A stretch of DNA of 64,000 bases from Candidatus Bathyarchaeota archaeon. Its GTDB lineage: Archaea > Thermoproteota > Bathyarchaeia > 40CM-2-53-6. A program made the position numbers and the translations under genes. How positions within the stretch are numbered: the stretch's first letter is position 1; the number at the start of each line of letters is the position of its first letter. The stretch is from assembly GCA_005888735.1 (NCBI GenBank), contig VBBN01000009.1:697-64696 (forward strand). The letters run 5' to 3'. Shown piece by piece: positions 24,389-33,159 of the stretch. The notes under the pieces are model-generated. The model worked only from the letters and a program-made list of their open reading frames with translations. It was not told the DNA's origin and ran no database searches.

Positions 24389-24988
24389 ATGGCGAATCGG
24401 CAGTTCGAGGCTCCTACCTGGGACGCGGTCTATTCCATGCTAGTAGAACTGTCAAAACAAGTCCGCAAGTCTGGCTTCTCGCCCGATGTCATCGTCGGCG
24501 TCTCCAGAGGCGGCTGGCCGCCCGCTCGCGTCATGAGCGACCTTCTTGAAAACCAAAACCTCGCAAACATGAAGGTCGTCTTCTACAAAGACATCGGGGT
24601 CCGAAACAAGACCCCAGTCATAACCCAACCCGTCACAACCGACGTGTCAGGAAAACGAGTTCTCGTCGTCGATGATGTCTCCGACTCTGGCCAGAGCCTC
24701 AAACTAGTCGCCAACCATGTTCGAAAGAAGGGTGCCAAGGAAGTTAGAGTCTGCACCCTCTACTTCAAGCCTCAGAGCATCTTCAAACCCGACTACTACG
24801 CAAAGACGACCACTAAATGGGTGATTTTTCCCTGGGAACGACTGGAAGCAGTCAAACTAATAGCCAGAAAAGAAAAAGAGAAAGGCGGTCGTGGAGACTC
24901 AGTTGTTAGAAGGCTGAAGGGAAGCGGATTCAGTGGTCGCCTTATTCGAGAGTTGCTGAGGCTTATCATTGATCGTTCTCCCAACTGA
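24389..24988 (+). CDS. Phosphoribosyltransferase (purine type)
   Basis: This 199-residue protein has PDVIVGVSRGGWPPARVMSDLL and the PRPP-binding motif VLVVDDVSDSGQSL. It resembles the Gpt/xanthine-guanine PRT group of archaea, which salvages purine bases with PRPP. The C-terminal 40 residues are basic and extend beyond the usual catalytic domain. It overlaps cgi121 by 20 nt. A TTAAGG element about 35 nt upstream may be the promoter. Confidence 0.85.
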   Translation: MANRQFEAPTWDAVYSMLVELSKQVRKSGFSPDVIVGVSRGGWPPARVMSDLLENQNLANMKVVFYKDIGVRNKTPVITQPVTTDVSGKRVLVVDDVSDSGQSLKLVANHVRKKGAKEVRVCTLYFKPQSIFKPDYYAKTTTKWVIFPWERLEAVKLIARKEKEKGGRGDSVVRRLKGSGFSGRLIRELLRLIIDRSPN

Positions 24989-25532
24989 CTCCCTTCAGCT
25001 GTACGTAGCGGGTTTGACTGATTGCAGGATAGCTGACCCGGAAAGTTCTCTGAGAGAGCTTCGATCTCACCGGCCAGACTTGCAGCTGCAGCTCATCCGT
25101 GCTGATCGCGTCGCGGGAGCTGAACATCTGCAGTTCGCTGCCAGAAACGCACTCCTCGCTCATGGTGGTAAGCGAAGACATGCGAGAAGCCTAGCTGTCG
25201 AGTTTCTACTCTACGCGTCATGCACTCACCAAATCAGCAAGGCCATCGAAAGGCTCGGAGTCACAGGAAAAACTAGGAACGTCGCTCTGGCAGCGTTCGC
25301 CAAAAGAGACAAGGACGTAGAGGGGTTAGCGGAGGAGGCAGCGCACGCCGTTCGGGGTCGACTCGCTGATAGTATCCTAGAAGTATCAGGGAAGAAGATT
25401 GAAGGTCTAATGAAAGCCTACGGGGTCACGAGCAAGGAGCTTGAAGCAGCAAAGGTGGGGAAGGAAAGCAACATAGACGCCTTGAAACGCCTCATTATTG
25501 AACGGTCCGCACTGGTCGCGGTCGAGAACTAG
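24969..25532 (+). CDS. cgi121: KEOPS complex subunit Cgi121
   Basis: This 187-residue protein carries the Cgi121 core: RADRVAGAEHLQFAARNALLAH and ARSLAVEFLLYASCTHQISKAIERLGVTG. Cgi121 binds the tRNA 3' CCA end and Bud32 in KEOPS, which transfers threonylcarbamoyl to A37 (t6A). It starts at TTG 24969. The Sua5/TsaC enzyme that makes the donor lies 0.5 kb away, so this is a t6A neighbourhood. Confidence 0.85.
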   Translation: MIVLPTDSLQLYVAGLTDCRIADPESSLRELRSHRPDLQLQLIRADRVAGAEHLQFAARNALLAHGGKRRHARSLAVEFLLYASCTHQISKAIERLGVTGKTRNVALAAFAKRDKDVEGLAEEAAHAVRGRLADSILEVSGKKIEGLMKAYGVTSKELEAAKVGKESNIDALKRLIIERSALVAVEN

Positions 25533-26056
25533 AAACTTCTCTTCTCTCGCTCGATCCCAAGGATTCCTTTGGGGTCTACAATGGAAATCCCCGCCACATG
25601 TCCAATGATTTCAACCAGGACAATCTTCGCAGGGTTTCGCAGGTCCACTTTTCTCGGCAGTTTGGCTGCCACTGCGTCTATGACCTCCTTAGACGAGATC
25701 TTGCTGCGCCGCTTCTCCACAGATATCCGAAACGTCTCATCCTCTTTGATTCTCGCGGACTGTGCGGACGCCGCTTCACTGATTTCCTCAACGGTGCAGT
25801 TGACTACCCTTCCCACCGGTTTCACTTTGAGGACGTACCGAAACTCCCAAGGTTTCTCTCTGAGAAGGGGGCGGAGTCGAGATATTACTCGAACAGGGTC
25901 CAAGTTTGTCTTTGCGACAGTAAGCCCGCTCACGGCCGTATAGTCAGTTCTCGGGGACGGATCGCCTAGCTCACGAATGAGATAACCGAGCTCTTCGTTG
26001 GCCTCGCGTTCATTTCCCCTAGCGCTAGAGACGAGAAGGTTGAAACCTTCCAGCAA
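25529..26056 (-). CDS. THUMP-domain protein (Tan1-like)
   Basis: This 175-residue protein has FNLLVSSARGNEREANEELGYLIRELGD at the N-terminus and a THUMP domain (WEFRYVLKVKPVGRVVNCTVEEI, FRISVEKRRSKISSKEVI, VDLRNPAKIVLVEIIGHVAGISI). THUMP proteins bind tRNA; the stand-alone form resembles Tan1, the partner for acetylation of tRNA cytidines. It overlaps cgi121 tail to tail by 4 nt and follows sua5. Confidence 0.88.
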   Translation of the reverse strand: MLEGFNLLVSSARGNEREANEELGYLIRELGDPSPRTDYTAVSGLTVAKTNLDPVRVISRLRPLLREKPWEFRYVLKVKPVGRVVNCTVEEISEAASAQSARIKEDETFRISVEKRRSKISSKEVIDAVAAKLPRKVDLRNPAKIVLVEIIGHVAGISIVDPKGILGIEREKRSF

Positions 26057-26065
26057 GTCGAGCCT

Positions 26066-26698
26066 CTACTCCGGCGTACCAGCTGACAGGGCTATCGTTG
26101 CAAATACTTTCTCGCTGGGTATTGCTCCCTCTCTTAGAACCTGAACAATGTCAGCGTCAACGGCCACTACGGTTGATTCGAAGCCAAGATTTGCCCTGCC
26201 TCCGTCGAGGATGAGGTCAACTGTGCCTCCAAGCTCCACCTCGACCTCCTTCGCTGTCGTCAGTGAGGGGTTCCCACTGATGTTTGCACTCGTCCCGACA
26301 ATCGCCCCGCCAGATTGCACGATTAGGTTTCTAGTATCACTCCTATTGGGGACTCTCAGACCCACAGTACCATTGGAGCCTGTCACTTCCACCGGGAGAT
26401 TAGAGACATCAGGGACCACTAGAGTGAGTGCTCCAGGCCAGAACGCTCGGGCGAGGCATTCAGCCTTAGCGTTGAAGCTTCCAATTTGTCTCGCGTGTTC
26501 AAGACTGGCGACGAGAATAGGGAGTGGTGCACCAGTTCGCTTCTTGATGGCCATCAGTCTCTGAACGGCGTCAATGTTGAACGGATCACAACCGAGGCCA
26601 TAGACGGTGTCGGTTGGAAATACGATGGTCTTTCCCTCCCGAACAGCCCTAGCAGCTTCTCGCATAGACGCCTCGCTCATCGTCAGGAGCCTCGTCAA
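26066..26698 (-). CDS. sua5: Threonylcarbamoyl-AMP synthase (Sua5/TsaC family)
   Basis: This 210-residue YrdC-fold protein has KTIVFPTDTVYGLGCDPFN, IKKRTGAPLPILVA, FWPGALTLVVP and VGTSANISGNPSLT. It makes threonylcarbamoyl-AMP from threonine, bicarbonate and ATP for KEOPS. The R-x-P of R-P-x-x-x-P-L is replaced by TGAPLP, a mild variant. The C-terminal Sua5 domain is absent. The THUMP gene follows 9 nt downstream. Confidence 0.92.
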   Translation of the reverse strand: MTRLLTMSEASMREAARAVREGKTIVFPTDTVYGLGCDPFNIDAVQRLMAIKKRTGAPLPILVASLEHARQIGSFNAKAECLARAFWPGALTLVVPDVSNLPVEVTGSNGTVGLRVPNRSDTRNLIVQSGGAIVGTSANISGNPSLTTAKEVEVELGGTVDLILDGGRANLGFESTVVAVDADIVQVLREGAIPSEKVFATIALSAGTPE

Positions 26699-26758
26699 GT
26701 CGAAGACGTTCGTTCAGACTGAGCCTTATATTCTGTTAGAATTGCCCGCATCGAGAAA

Positions 26759-27697
26759 TTGACCAAGCCAGTAATCATCGTCCACGGCGGAGCCGGAAGG
26801 TGGCCAAAAACCAGCCACAAGACCGCTCTCGAAGGAGTCAGTAAGGCGGCAAAGACTGGCTTCCTCGCCTTGAGTGAGGGCGGAACAGCCCTCGACGCCG
26901 TTGAAATCGCAGCAATTTCGATGGAAGACAACCCCATTTTCAACGCTGGAACTGGATCGACACTGAACTTTGAAGGCAAGGTCGAGGATGACGCGGCCAT
27001 CATGGATGGCGACTCCCTGCGAGGAGGAGGAGTCGCGATGGTTAAGGGAGTCAGAAATCCGGTTCGCCTGGCTCGGTTCGTTATGGAACGGACTGATCAT
27101 GTGTTAATTGGAGGGTCGGGTGCAGAAAAGCTCGCTAGTGCCTTCAAACTACCGAGGGCAAGTCTCCGCGTTCCCCGACGGGTCCGGGCAGCGCGACAAG
27201 ACATGCACCTTTTCAAGACGGGAAGACTAACAGTCCTACCGCGCAATTACAGGCTCTTTCGTGCTGGTCTTCTGTCTCTATCAAGTGATACGGTCGGAGC
27301 GCTGGCGCTCGACTCGCAGAGGAATCTTGCGGCGGCTTGCTCGACCGGCGGAATGTCTCTGAAGCTTCCTGGTCGAATCGGTGACACTCCCATACTAGGA
27401 GCAGGCCTCTATGCCGATAATTCCTTGGGAGCCGCTACGGCTACCGGCATCGGGGAACTGGCGATGAGGTCGACGATTTCGAGGGTTGCCTGCGATTTGA
27501 TGAGGACCAAATCGGCTGCTGCCGCTGCACTCCTCACTACGAGGATGGTCGGCGCCAAGTTCGGGAAGGGAATTGGCATCATTACTTTGAAGAGAAACGG
27601 TCAGTACGGCGCCGCCCACAATACTAGGAATCTGTGCTGGGCTGTCCAGACGAGCGATGCTACGCCCGTTGCTCAAATGACTGGAAAGCGAGTGTAG
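26759..27697 (+). CDS. Isoaspartyl peptidase / plant-type L-asparaginase (Ntn hydrolase)
   Basis: This roughly 312-residue protein begins KPVIIVHGGAGRW and has NPIFNAGTGSTLNFEGKVEDDAAIMDG. The autoprocessing nucleophile is Thr in SSDTVGALALD, preceded by a linker. IGDTPILGAGLYAD follows the scissile Thr. The precursor cleaves itself into alpha and beta subunits and removes isoaspartyl or asparagine amide groups. It starts at TTG 26759, divergent from sua5. Confidence 0.93.
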   Translation: MTKPVIIVHGGAGRWPKTSHKTALEGVSKAAKTGFLALSEGGTALDAVEIAAISMEDNPIFNAGTGSTLNFEGKVEDDAAIMDGDSLRGGGVAMVKGVRNPVRLARFVMERTDHVLIGGSGAEKLASAFKLPRASLRVPRRVRAARQDMHLFKTGRLTVLPRNYRLFRAGLLSLSSDTVGALALDSQRNLAAACSTGGMSLKLPGRIGDTPILGAGLYADNSLGAATATGIGELAMRSTISRVACDLMRTKSAAAAALLTTRMVGAKFGKGIGIITLKRNGQYGAAHNTRNLCWAVQTSDATPVAQMTGKRV

Positions 27698-27768
27698 CAG
27701 CATCTAAACGCGGAAGTCTTTTAAGCGGGCCGATTTTGCGATAACCCCCAGTTTTCAAGGGGGATTGC

Positions 27769-27882
27769 ATGCTTCCCAGTAGTCAAGTTGAGGAGTGGGG
27801 GGACGATGAAGACTGGGGCGGCGAGGACGAATGGGGGGAAGATGACGAATGGGGCGAGGACGATGGTGGGGAGGACAACTGA
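27769..27882 (+). CDS. Acidic tryptophan-glycine repeat microprotein (37 aa)
   Basis: ATG 27769 opens a 37-codon frame that encodes four EEWG/EDWG/DEWG units embedded in Asp/Glu (WGDDED, WGGEDE, WGEDDE, WGEDDG). The estimated charge is strongly negative, with no lysine or arginine. A TTTTAAGCGG TATA-like element lies about 50 nt upstream. The in-frame repeat with a clean stop favours real coding, but a low-complexity DNA artefact cannot be ruled out. Function unknown. Confidence 0.4.
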   Translation: MLPSSQVEEWGDDEDWGGEDEWGEDDEWGEDDGGEDN

Positions 27883-28001
27883 CTGTCCTCTCCTAAAGGC
27901 TTGATCTGAGCGAGTTCTGTCCCCGCTTGCCAACGATTGAGGTAACGCCAGTTCTATTTCATCCGGACCAGTTTCAATAAATCAATTCGGTTGAAAATGT
28001 T

Positions 28002-29534
28002 ATGAAAATGCCTAACCGAGTTCTAAAGGTCCTCGCTATAAGCGCCTTGGGGCTAATGGTCCTAGGCACGATTGCGCCGTTGAGCGTCTACGCAGACACG
28101 GTTCAGAGCACAGACTATCAGAGACAGACCTTTACCAAGGTCGTCGACTGGTACGACTACGTTCGCCAGTACGCCGCAGCTAACGGTCTTACGCCCCCGA
28201 ATGCCAGTGAACATGCCTACCTCTACACGAACTACATCAACGTAGGGGGCTACCAGCTCTTCTACGTTGGACTTGTGAACGTTACCAACGGTGGAAGATT
28301 CGTAACCGTACCACTCCAGACTTTCTTCCAACACTTCAAAACACCGGGAGGAAAGGACGCACTGACCGCGTCTTCCTTCCTGTCATTGGTAGCCTTCAAC
28401 GAAAGCAGTACAACCACAGTTCCGAACTCACCCGATCCAAGCGACAATGTATACGCCTCATTCAGTCTTGGAGTTGATCTCACCAGCTACCTACAAAACC
28501 ACGCACCATCATACGTGGCGGGTAGTCAAGTAATCCCACTGACCCAGGTTGGAACAAACCACTGGACTTGGGGTCTGGAATACACGAACCTTAGCGCGAT
28601 CTGGTGGAAAATCACGCCTGACCATCTCAGCCCGATCTACGACCCTATTCCACATGGGGTTGCAAGGTATACCGAACTGACTTTCAACTACGACTTGACC
28701 CTCGACCCGTCGACAAAGGCAGCGCATCTCACGGAGACATTTACGATTGGCAAAGTGACCGACCTCTGGGTAATCAGACTACTGCCAACTTTCATCCGCC
28801 ACTACAATGCGACTGGAAGCTACTACCTTAACGGCACTCAGACGCCTCAGTCTCAAACGGTCTACCAAGTACTTCAGTCAGGAGGATACAAGCTCTCAGT
28901 TGTACTAGCCAACAAGACAATCTTAGCCTCCCACACTGCTGCAGACAAGGACGGTTCAGGGAACACTGTCGATGACGCTTCCAGCAATGACCTAGCTCAC
29001 TCGAACGTTACAACGACTGCCGATGATGGGGAGCGGGTCTTCCAAGCTGACTTCTCAGCCAAGTCCACTTACCAACTTTACGATTCGTCAGACGCAAACC
29101 CAGCGACGTACACTATCACAACTAGGACGGTTCGCCGTGATGGCTATGGCAAGAATCCGCTCTTCGCCTTCCAGAACAGGTTCATGGGCTTCTTCCCGCT
29201 GTTCGTGGCTCACGTTGACCCGGGTCTGATCCAGGAGGCAAAGGCTGGTTTGGCTAGCTTCGCGGTCTCCGACTACCTCTACATAATCTCTTACCCAACC
29301 TGGGGCGGGACCAAAGTAGTCAACGATCCCGACTACACCACGTTCTATCAACCAGCCAGCAACGCAGGGCTTCTAATCGTCGTCTTCATCGCCGTCGCAG
29401 TTGCGGCGGTTGTCGGAGGAGTCTTCGCCTTCTTGATGAGAAAGCGGAAGACCGCCAATATGGGGATGACAACGGCTCCGGGCCAAGCCCCACCAACTCA
29501 GGGACCAGCAGGACCAGCTATTCCTGGCCGGTAG
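28002..29534 (+). CDS. Secreted, membrane-anchored surface protein
   Basis: This 510-residue protein has a signal peptide (about 1-31, ending SVYADT), a large beta-rich, N-glycosylation-prone ectodomain (many N-x-S/T such as NVTNGG, NESS, NATG, NLS) and a C-terminal TM segment (about 460-482, LLIVVFIAVAVAAVVGGVFAF). A basic stop-transfer and a Gly/Pro-rich cytoplasmic tail follow. No catalytic motif is recognised. An ABC ATPase and permease follow 77 nt downstream, so it may be their partner or cargo. Confidence 0.75.
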   Translation: MKMPNRVLKVLAISALGLMVLGTIAPLSVYADTVQSTDYQRQTFTKVVDWYDYVRQYAAANGLTPPNASEHAYLYTNYINVGGYQLFYVGLVNVTNGGRFVTVPLQTFFQHFKTPGGKDALTASSFLSLVAFNESSTTTVPNSPDPSDNVYASFSLGVDLTSYLQNHAPSYVAGSQVIPLTQVGTNHWTWGLEYTNLSAIWWKITPDHLSPIYDPIPHGVARYTELTFNYDLTLDPSTKAAHLTETFTIGKVTDLWVIRLLPTFIRHYNATGSYYLNGTQTPQSQTVYQVLQSGGYKLSVVLANKTILASHTAADKDGSGNTVDDASSNDLAHSNVTTTADDGERVFQADFSAKSTYQLYDSSDANPATYTITTRTVRRDGYGKNPLFAFQNRFMGFFPLFVAHVDPGLIQEAKAGLASFAVSDYLYIISYPTWGGTKVVNDPDYTTFYQPASNAGLLIVVFIAVAVAAVVGGVFAFLMRKRKTANMGMTTAPGQAPPTQGPAGPAIPGR

Positions 29535-29539
29535 TTGAT

Positions 29540-29556
29540 CAGCCCCCTCTTTTTTT
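29540..29556 (+). terminator. Poly-T terminator after the surface protein
   Basis: CCCCCTCTTTTTTTCG follows the stop codon by about 6 nt, a typical archaeal poly-T termination signal. It separates the surface protein from the ABC ATPase. Confidence 0.55.
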
Positions 29557-29610
29557 CGATACAGAGGATTAGCCGAAACTTCATTTCTCCGAAATAATCG
29601 GGAACTAGCT

Positions 29611-30387
29611 ATGGCGTTAACAGAGCCTGCGGTGGAGGTTACCCATCTTCGCAAGATGTACGGGTATAACGTTGCGTTAAACGATGTATCGCTCAGCGTG
29701 AGCCTAGGTGAAGTGCGTGGACTCCTTGGACCCAACGGGTCCGGTAAATCTACGCTGATGAAGACCCTTGTAGGTCTGCTAAAACCATCCGCGGGCTTCG
29801 CGAGAGTTCTCGGGCTCGATGTTGACAGAGACTCCATGATGGTCAAGCGGGCTGTGGGCTATGTCCCCGAGACGCCCAGACTCTACGAGTTCCTGACCGC
29901 TGCTGAATACTTGGACTTCATCGCTGACGTCAGAGGGCTAGGCTTCCAGGAAAAGTCTCAACGGATTAAGCGCTTTCTGGGCGCCCTCGACCTCGAGGGA
30001 AAAGAGGGCGACATGATCAGCAGCTATTCACAGGGAATGAAACAGAAGGTGGCCATAATGGCCGCCCTACTTCATCACCCGAAAATTCTCCTCCTTGACG
30101 AACCCCTGAACGGGCTGGACCCCAAGTCCGCAAGGGTCGTGAAGGAACTAATCCATGAGCTCTCTCGAGAAGGAGTCTCAACAATCTTCAGCACGCATGT
30201 CTTGGAAATCGCAGAGGCAATATGTGACCGAATAACGATTCTTCAGCACGGAATAATTCTCGCGGAAGGCACTTCCCAAGAATTGCGCGAGAAGGCCGGC
30301 CTCCCAGGTTCTGGGTTGGAAGATGTCTTCTTGAAGCTTACAGGAACGAGAGATGTACAGGACATTGTGGAGGCACTTCTTCGCTAA
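29611..30387 (+). CDS. ABC transporter ATPase (ABC-2 type exporter)
   Basis: This 258-residue ABC ATPase has Walker A GPNGSGKS, Q-loop GYVPETPRLYEFLTAAEYL, signature SYSQGMKQK, Walker B ILLLDEPLNGLD and H-loop FSTHVLEIAEAI. The CcmA-type signature (Y-S-x-G-M) is usual for ABC-2 exporters. The membrane subunit is encoded 30 nt downstream. Confidence 0.92.
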   Translation: MALTEPAVEVTHLRKMYGYNVALNDVSLSVSLGEVRGLLGPNGSGKSTLMKTLVGLLKPSAGFARVLGLDVDRDSMMVKRAVGYVPETPRLYEFLTAAEYLDFIADVRGLGFQEKSQRIKRFLGALDLEGKEGDMISSYSQGMKQKVAIMAALLHHPKILLLDEPLNGLDPKSARVVKELIHELSREGVSTIFSTHVLEIAEAICDRITILQHGIILAEGTSQELREKAGLPGSGLEDVFLKLTGTRDVQDIVEALLR

Positions 30388-30416
30388 GGCTCCAAATAAT
30401 CTTCAAGTTTGCCAAA

Positions 30417-32021
30417 GTGCTGATGATATCTCGGCTTCGCAGCGCCAGACGGTCGTTTGTTCCGCGGGGACTCACAAGTCGTCCGTTGCTAATCGCCGTA
30501 ATAGGGGTAATTCTCTTTGTCGTCTCGCTTCTTGGCGGGGTCGCAACCGAATCTTTTCTGAAAGTAATCCCGAACTTGGATGTCCAATCCCTTGTTGTGA
30601 TAATCTTCGGAGGGATTCCACTTTTCTTCGTAGGACTTCTATGGGAGCTAAACGCGTCTGCAGAGTCCGAAAGCGCTGACTCCGTCAACTGGCTCCCAAT
30701 CTCGCCTTCAGAATACGTATTCGCCTCGTCACTCTCTACTGAGTACACGTACTCTCCGGGCCTAATGATCGGGCTCGGATTCTCGCTACCGATCGCGATA
30801 TTCACAAATAATCTCCCAGCATACTCAGTGTTGGTCTTTCTGGCCATCATTGCCTCGATGACTGGTTCAGTAGGGATAGAAGTTCTAAGATCTGCGCTGG
30901 CTCGAGCGTCCAGTTCTTTCAACCGAGTAGGCGGCAGACCTGTCATCGTCCTACGGATTGTCGCAATAATGCTAATTCTGGTCCTAACCCAGCTTCTCTT
31001 CAATGGCTTCATCATTTCCAATGTCATAGGCTCTCTCGTGTCCGGGGCCAGCTCACTCTCCTTTGTCCCAATATTCTGGCCTACCCTGGCTGTAACGAAA
31101 GCGTTGGAGTCTGATGTGGTAGCATCAGGCCTTTTCGTCATCTTGAGTCTCGCTCTGTTCGGAGGGTTATCCGGGCTCGCCGTGTTCATGAAAAAGAGAT
31201 TCTGGGTCTTGCCCTCGACATCGATTCACCTCTCAGGAAAAGGTGCAATCACGGGCCCAAGTCGACTAGGATTTCTTGGGATGAGTCAACTGTCCGTTGC
31301 CTTGCTAAGGCGCGAGTTGAGGTCCGCGACCCGTCGGAAGGAAGTCATCAGACTGATAGTCCTTCCGCTCATTCTCCCCGTGATGATCGGGTTTCCTTTC
31401 TTCTTGACTCCGGCCTCTCGCCCATCGGGCGCAAGTTCTCCGCCGGCCGTTTCGGCGATTCTTGGGGCGCCCTTCCTCCTTGGCGTCGGCCTTGGCGCTT
31501 TGGTTCTAGCGATGACATCCATGGGTCAGGAGGGAAGGACCCTTTGGAACCTTGGCGCTCTCCCTCTTTCAGCAGGAAGAATAGTTAGAGCCAAGCTACT
31601 TTTCACATCCCTGATAACTTCCATTGGCCTCATCGCTGCCGCGATCGTCTCTTCACTCCTGTTCAGCCTTTCAATCTACAGCTCTGTTCTCCTCCTGATT
31701 ATCGGGTTCATAGTGATCTTGGCTGAAGCGAGTCTGGGAATCGCGATAGGAAGCCGATTCCCTGATTTTTCAGAAGGGCCCAGGCCTCGCTTTGTCACAG
31801 TGACAGGTTCGATAATCGGCACCGTTCTGGGCTTCATCACACTGGGGCTTATGGTCGCGCCTGTTGTGGTCGCGATAGTGCTAGCTTCGTTTGGTGGAAG
31901 TCAAGCATTCGTCTCCGTCGCAATTGCCGCCTCGGGAGCAGTTGGTTTGGCTGTTGCTTTCGTAGGCTATAGGCTGTCGATTGGTCCGGTCGAGAAAATT
32001 CTCTCAGATGTCTCTACTTAG
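30417..32021 (+). CDS. ABC-2 type permease
   Basis: This roughly 532-residue membrane protein has about 12 TM segments in two halves, beginning after a basic N-terminus (SRLRSARRSFVPRGL). Its second half (GRTLWNLGALPLSAGRIVRAKLLFTSL) carries the coupling pattern of ABC-2 exporters (W-x-L-x-x-L-P-x-S). ATG 30423 is an equally good start. It pairs with the ATPase at 29611; cargo is unknown. Confidence 0.8.
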   Translation: MLMISRLRSARRSFVPRGLTSRPLLIAVIGVILFVVSLLGGVATESFLKVIPNLDVQSLVVIIFGGIPLFFVGLLWELNASAESESADSVNWLPISPSEYVFASSLSTEYTYSPGLMIGLGFSLPIAIFTNNLPAYSVLVFLAIIASMTGSVGIEVLRSALARASSSFNRVGGRPVIVLRIVAIMLILVLTQLLFNGFIISNVIGSLVSGASSLSFVPIFWPTLAVTKALESDVVASGLFVILSLALFGGLSGLAVFMKKRFWVLPSTSIHLSGKGAITGPSRLGFLGMSQLSVALLRRELRSATRRKEVIRLIVLPLILPVMIGFPFFLTPASRPSGASSPPAVSAILGAPFLLGVGLGALVLAMTSMGQEGRTLWNLGALPLSAGRIVRAKLLFTSLITSIGLIAAAIVSSLLFSLSIYSSVLLLIIGFIVILAEASLGIAIGSRFPDFSEGPRPRFVTVTGSIIGTVLGFITLGLMVAPVVVAIVLASFGGSQAFVSVAIAASGAVGLAVAFVGYRLSIGPVEKILSDVST

Positions 32022-32204
32022 CTCAGTGTAGCGGAGTTGAGTTGGAGATTCGTAGTGGAATGAGTAACCTGGCGTGTTACCACTACTATCGCGCTGCTGT
32101 TGCACATAACGTTAATATTTACTCACGTGGTCTTTCCACTCGAATCTCGATAGAGCCGCATCACAGCGATCTGTGAAGAGCAGTTCTTTTGGGTTCACCA
32201 ATGA

Positions 32205-32552
32205 GTGAGAACAAAAATGGAATTGTCAGACGAGCCGAAGTCGTGGGTTGAAGAAGCGAGAAACCGGGTAAAACGAATCGCAGACCTTGACCCGAGGGAC
32301 CGACTGGACATTGTGTACGGAATAGGACTCTGCTGTTCAACACTTGCAAAGAGCATGCAGGGCTGGATGCAATGGATTGGAAACCTTTCGCTGAAGGACT
32401 TTGAACAGCCCGAACTCGAGGAAATCTTCGGCACGATCAAAAAGGCTACGGTCCAGTTGATGGAGCTCGACATAGACAAGACGGAAAAATACGAGCAATC
32501 ACACGGGCTTCGTCAGAAGGCTCCGGCCAAGGATAACAGGCTGGTCAGCTAG
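32205..32552 (+). CDS. DUF2153-like archaeal protein
   Basis: This 115-residue helical protein includes KSMQGWMQWIGNLSLKDFEQPELEEIF and LMELDIDKTEKYE, which resembles the archaeal family DUF2153. No function is established for that family. It is followed 45 nt later by a thiamine-binding protein gene. Confidence 0.55.
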   Translation: MRTKMELSDEPKSWVEEARNRVKRIADLDPRDRLDIVYGIGLCCSTLAKSMQGWMQWIGNLSLKDFEQPELEEIFGTIKKATVQLMELDIDKTEKYEQSHGLRQKAPAKDNRLVS

Positions 32553-32596
32553 CCCAAGTTCTCGAACGACCGTCTCTATACTCACACCCTGCTCCC

Positions 32597-32923
32597 TTGG
32601 AGAATCTGTTGACAAGAAAACAGGTTGTCACGATTGCTGAGTTCAGTATTCACCCGATTGGCTCGGGGACAAGCGTTGGCCGTTACGTGAAGGCAGCAAT
32701 CCGTTCTCTCGCAAAGATTGAAGGGTTGCAGTACCAAGTAACCCCCATGGCCACCGTTCTTGAGTCTCCTGAATTGACGAAGATACTACAGGCTGTCGAA
32801 GTGTCACATGCAGCTGTGAGAAGACTCGGAGCGAAGCGAATCTCGTCCACGTTACGAATAGACCAGCGTTTGGACAAGCCTCGAACGATGGGCGACAAGG
32901 TTACGAGCCTAAAGCTCAGATAA
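32597..32923 (+). CDS. MTH1187/YkoF-type thiamine-binding protein
   Basis: This roughly 108-residue protein has VVTIAEFSIHPIGSGTSVGRYVKAAIRSLAK, LQYQVTPMATVLESP and VSTTLRIDQR-like ending ISSTLRIDQRLDKP. It is the ferredoxin-like fold of the MTH1187 family, members of which bind thiamine or its pyrimidine. It starts at TTG 32597. A thiT gene under a TPP riboswitch lies elsewhere in the window. Confidence 0.85.
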   Translation: MENLLTRKQVVTIAEFSIHPIGSGTSVGRYVKAAIRSLAKIEGLQYQVTPMATVLESPELTKILQAVEVSHAAVRRLGAKRISSTLRIDQRLDKPRTMGDKVTSLKLR

Positions 32924-32943
32924 ACCCGGCCGATTACTGCTTC

Positions 32944-33147
32944 CTACTCGAGCCGCTTAAACAAGCTCTGCATAAACCGAATGGGCACAGGCTTTCCGCT
33001 TCTACTAGTTTCGTAGTACGTCTTGCAGGAATCGCACTGCCAAACCTCCATGTCACGAATCTGAGCCGGGGCGCCAGCCTCGAAATCCTCCTGGACTATG
33101 TACCGTCCGACGAAATCAAGCTGGAGTTCGCACTTTGGACACTTCAA
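32944..33147 (-). CDS. Zinc-ribbon protein (67 aa)
   Basis: This small protein has MKCPKC at the N-terminus and WQCDSCKTYYETSRSGKPVPIRFM later, forming one four-cysteine zinc ribbon. It starts 12 nt after the trxB stop on the same strand and is probably co-transcribed. The role is unknown. Confidence 0.7.
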   Translation of the reverse strand: MKCPKCELQLDFVGRYIVQEDFEAGAPAQIRDMEVWQCDSCKTYYETSRSGKPVPIRFMQSLFKRLE

Positions 33148-33159
33148 GTATGGTAAGCT

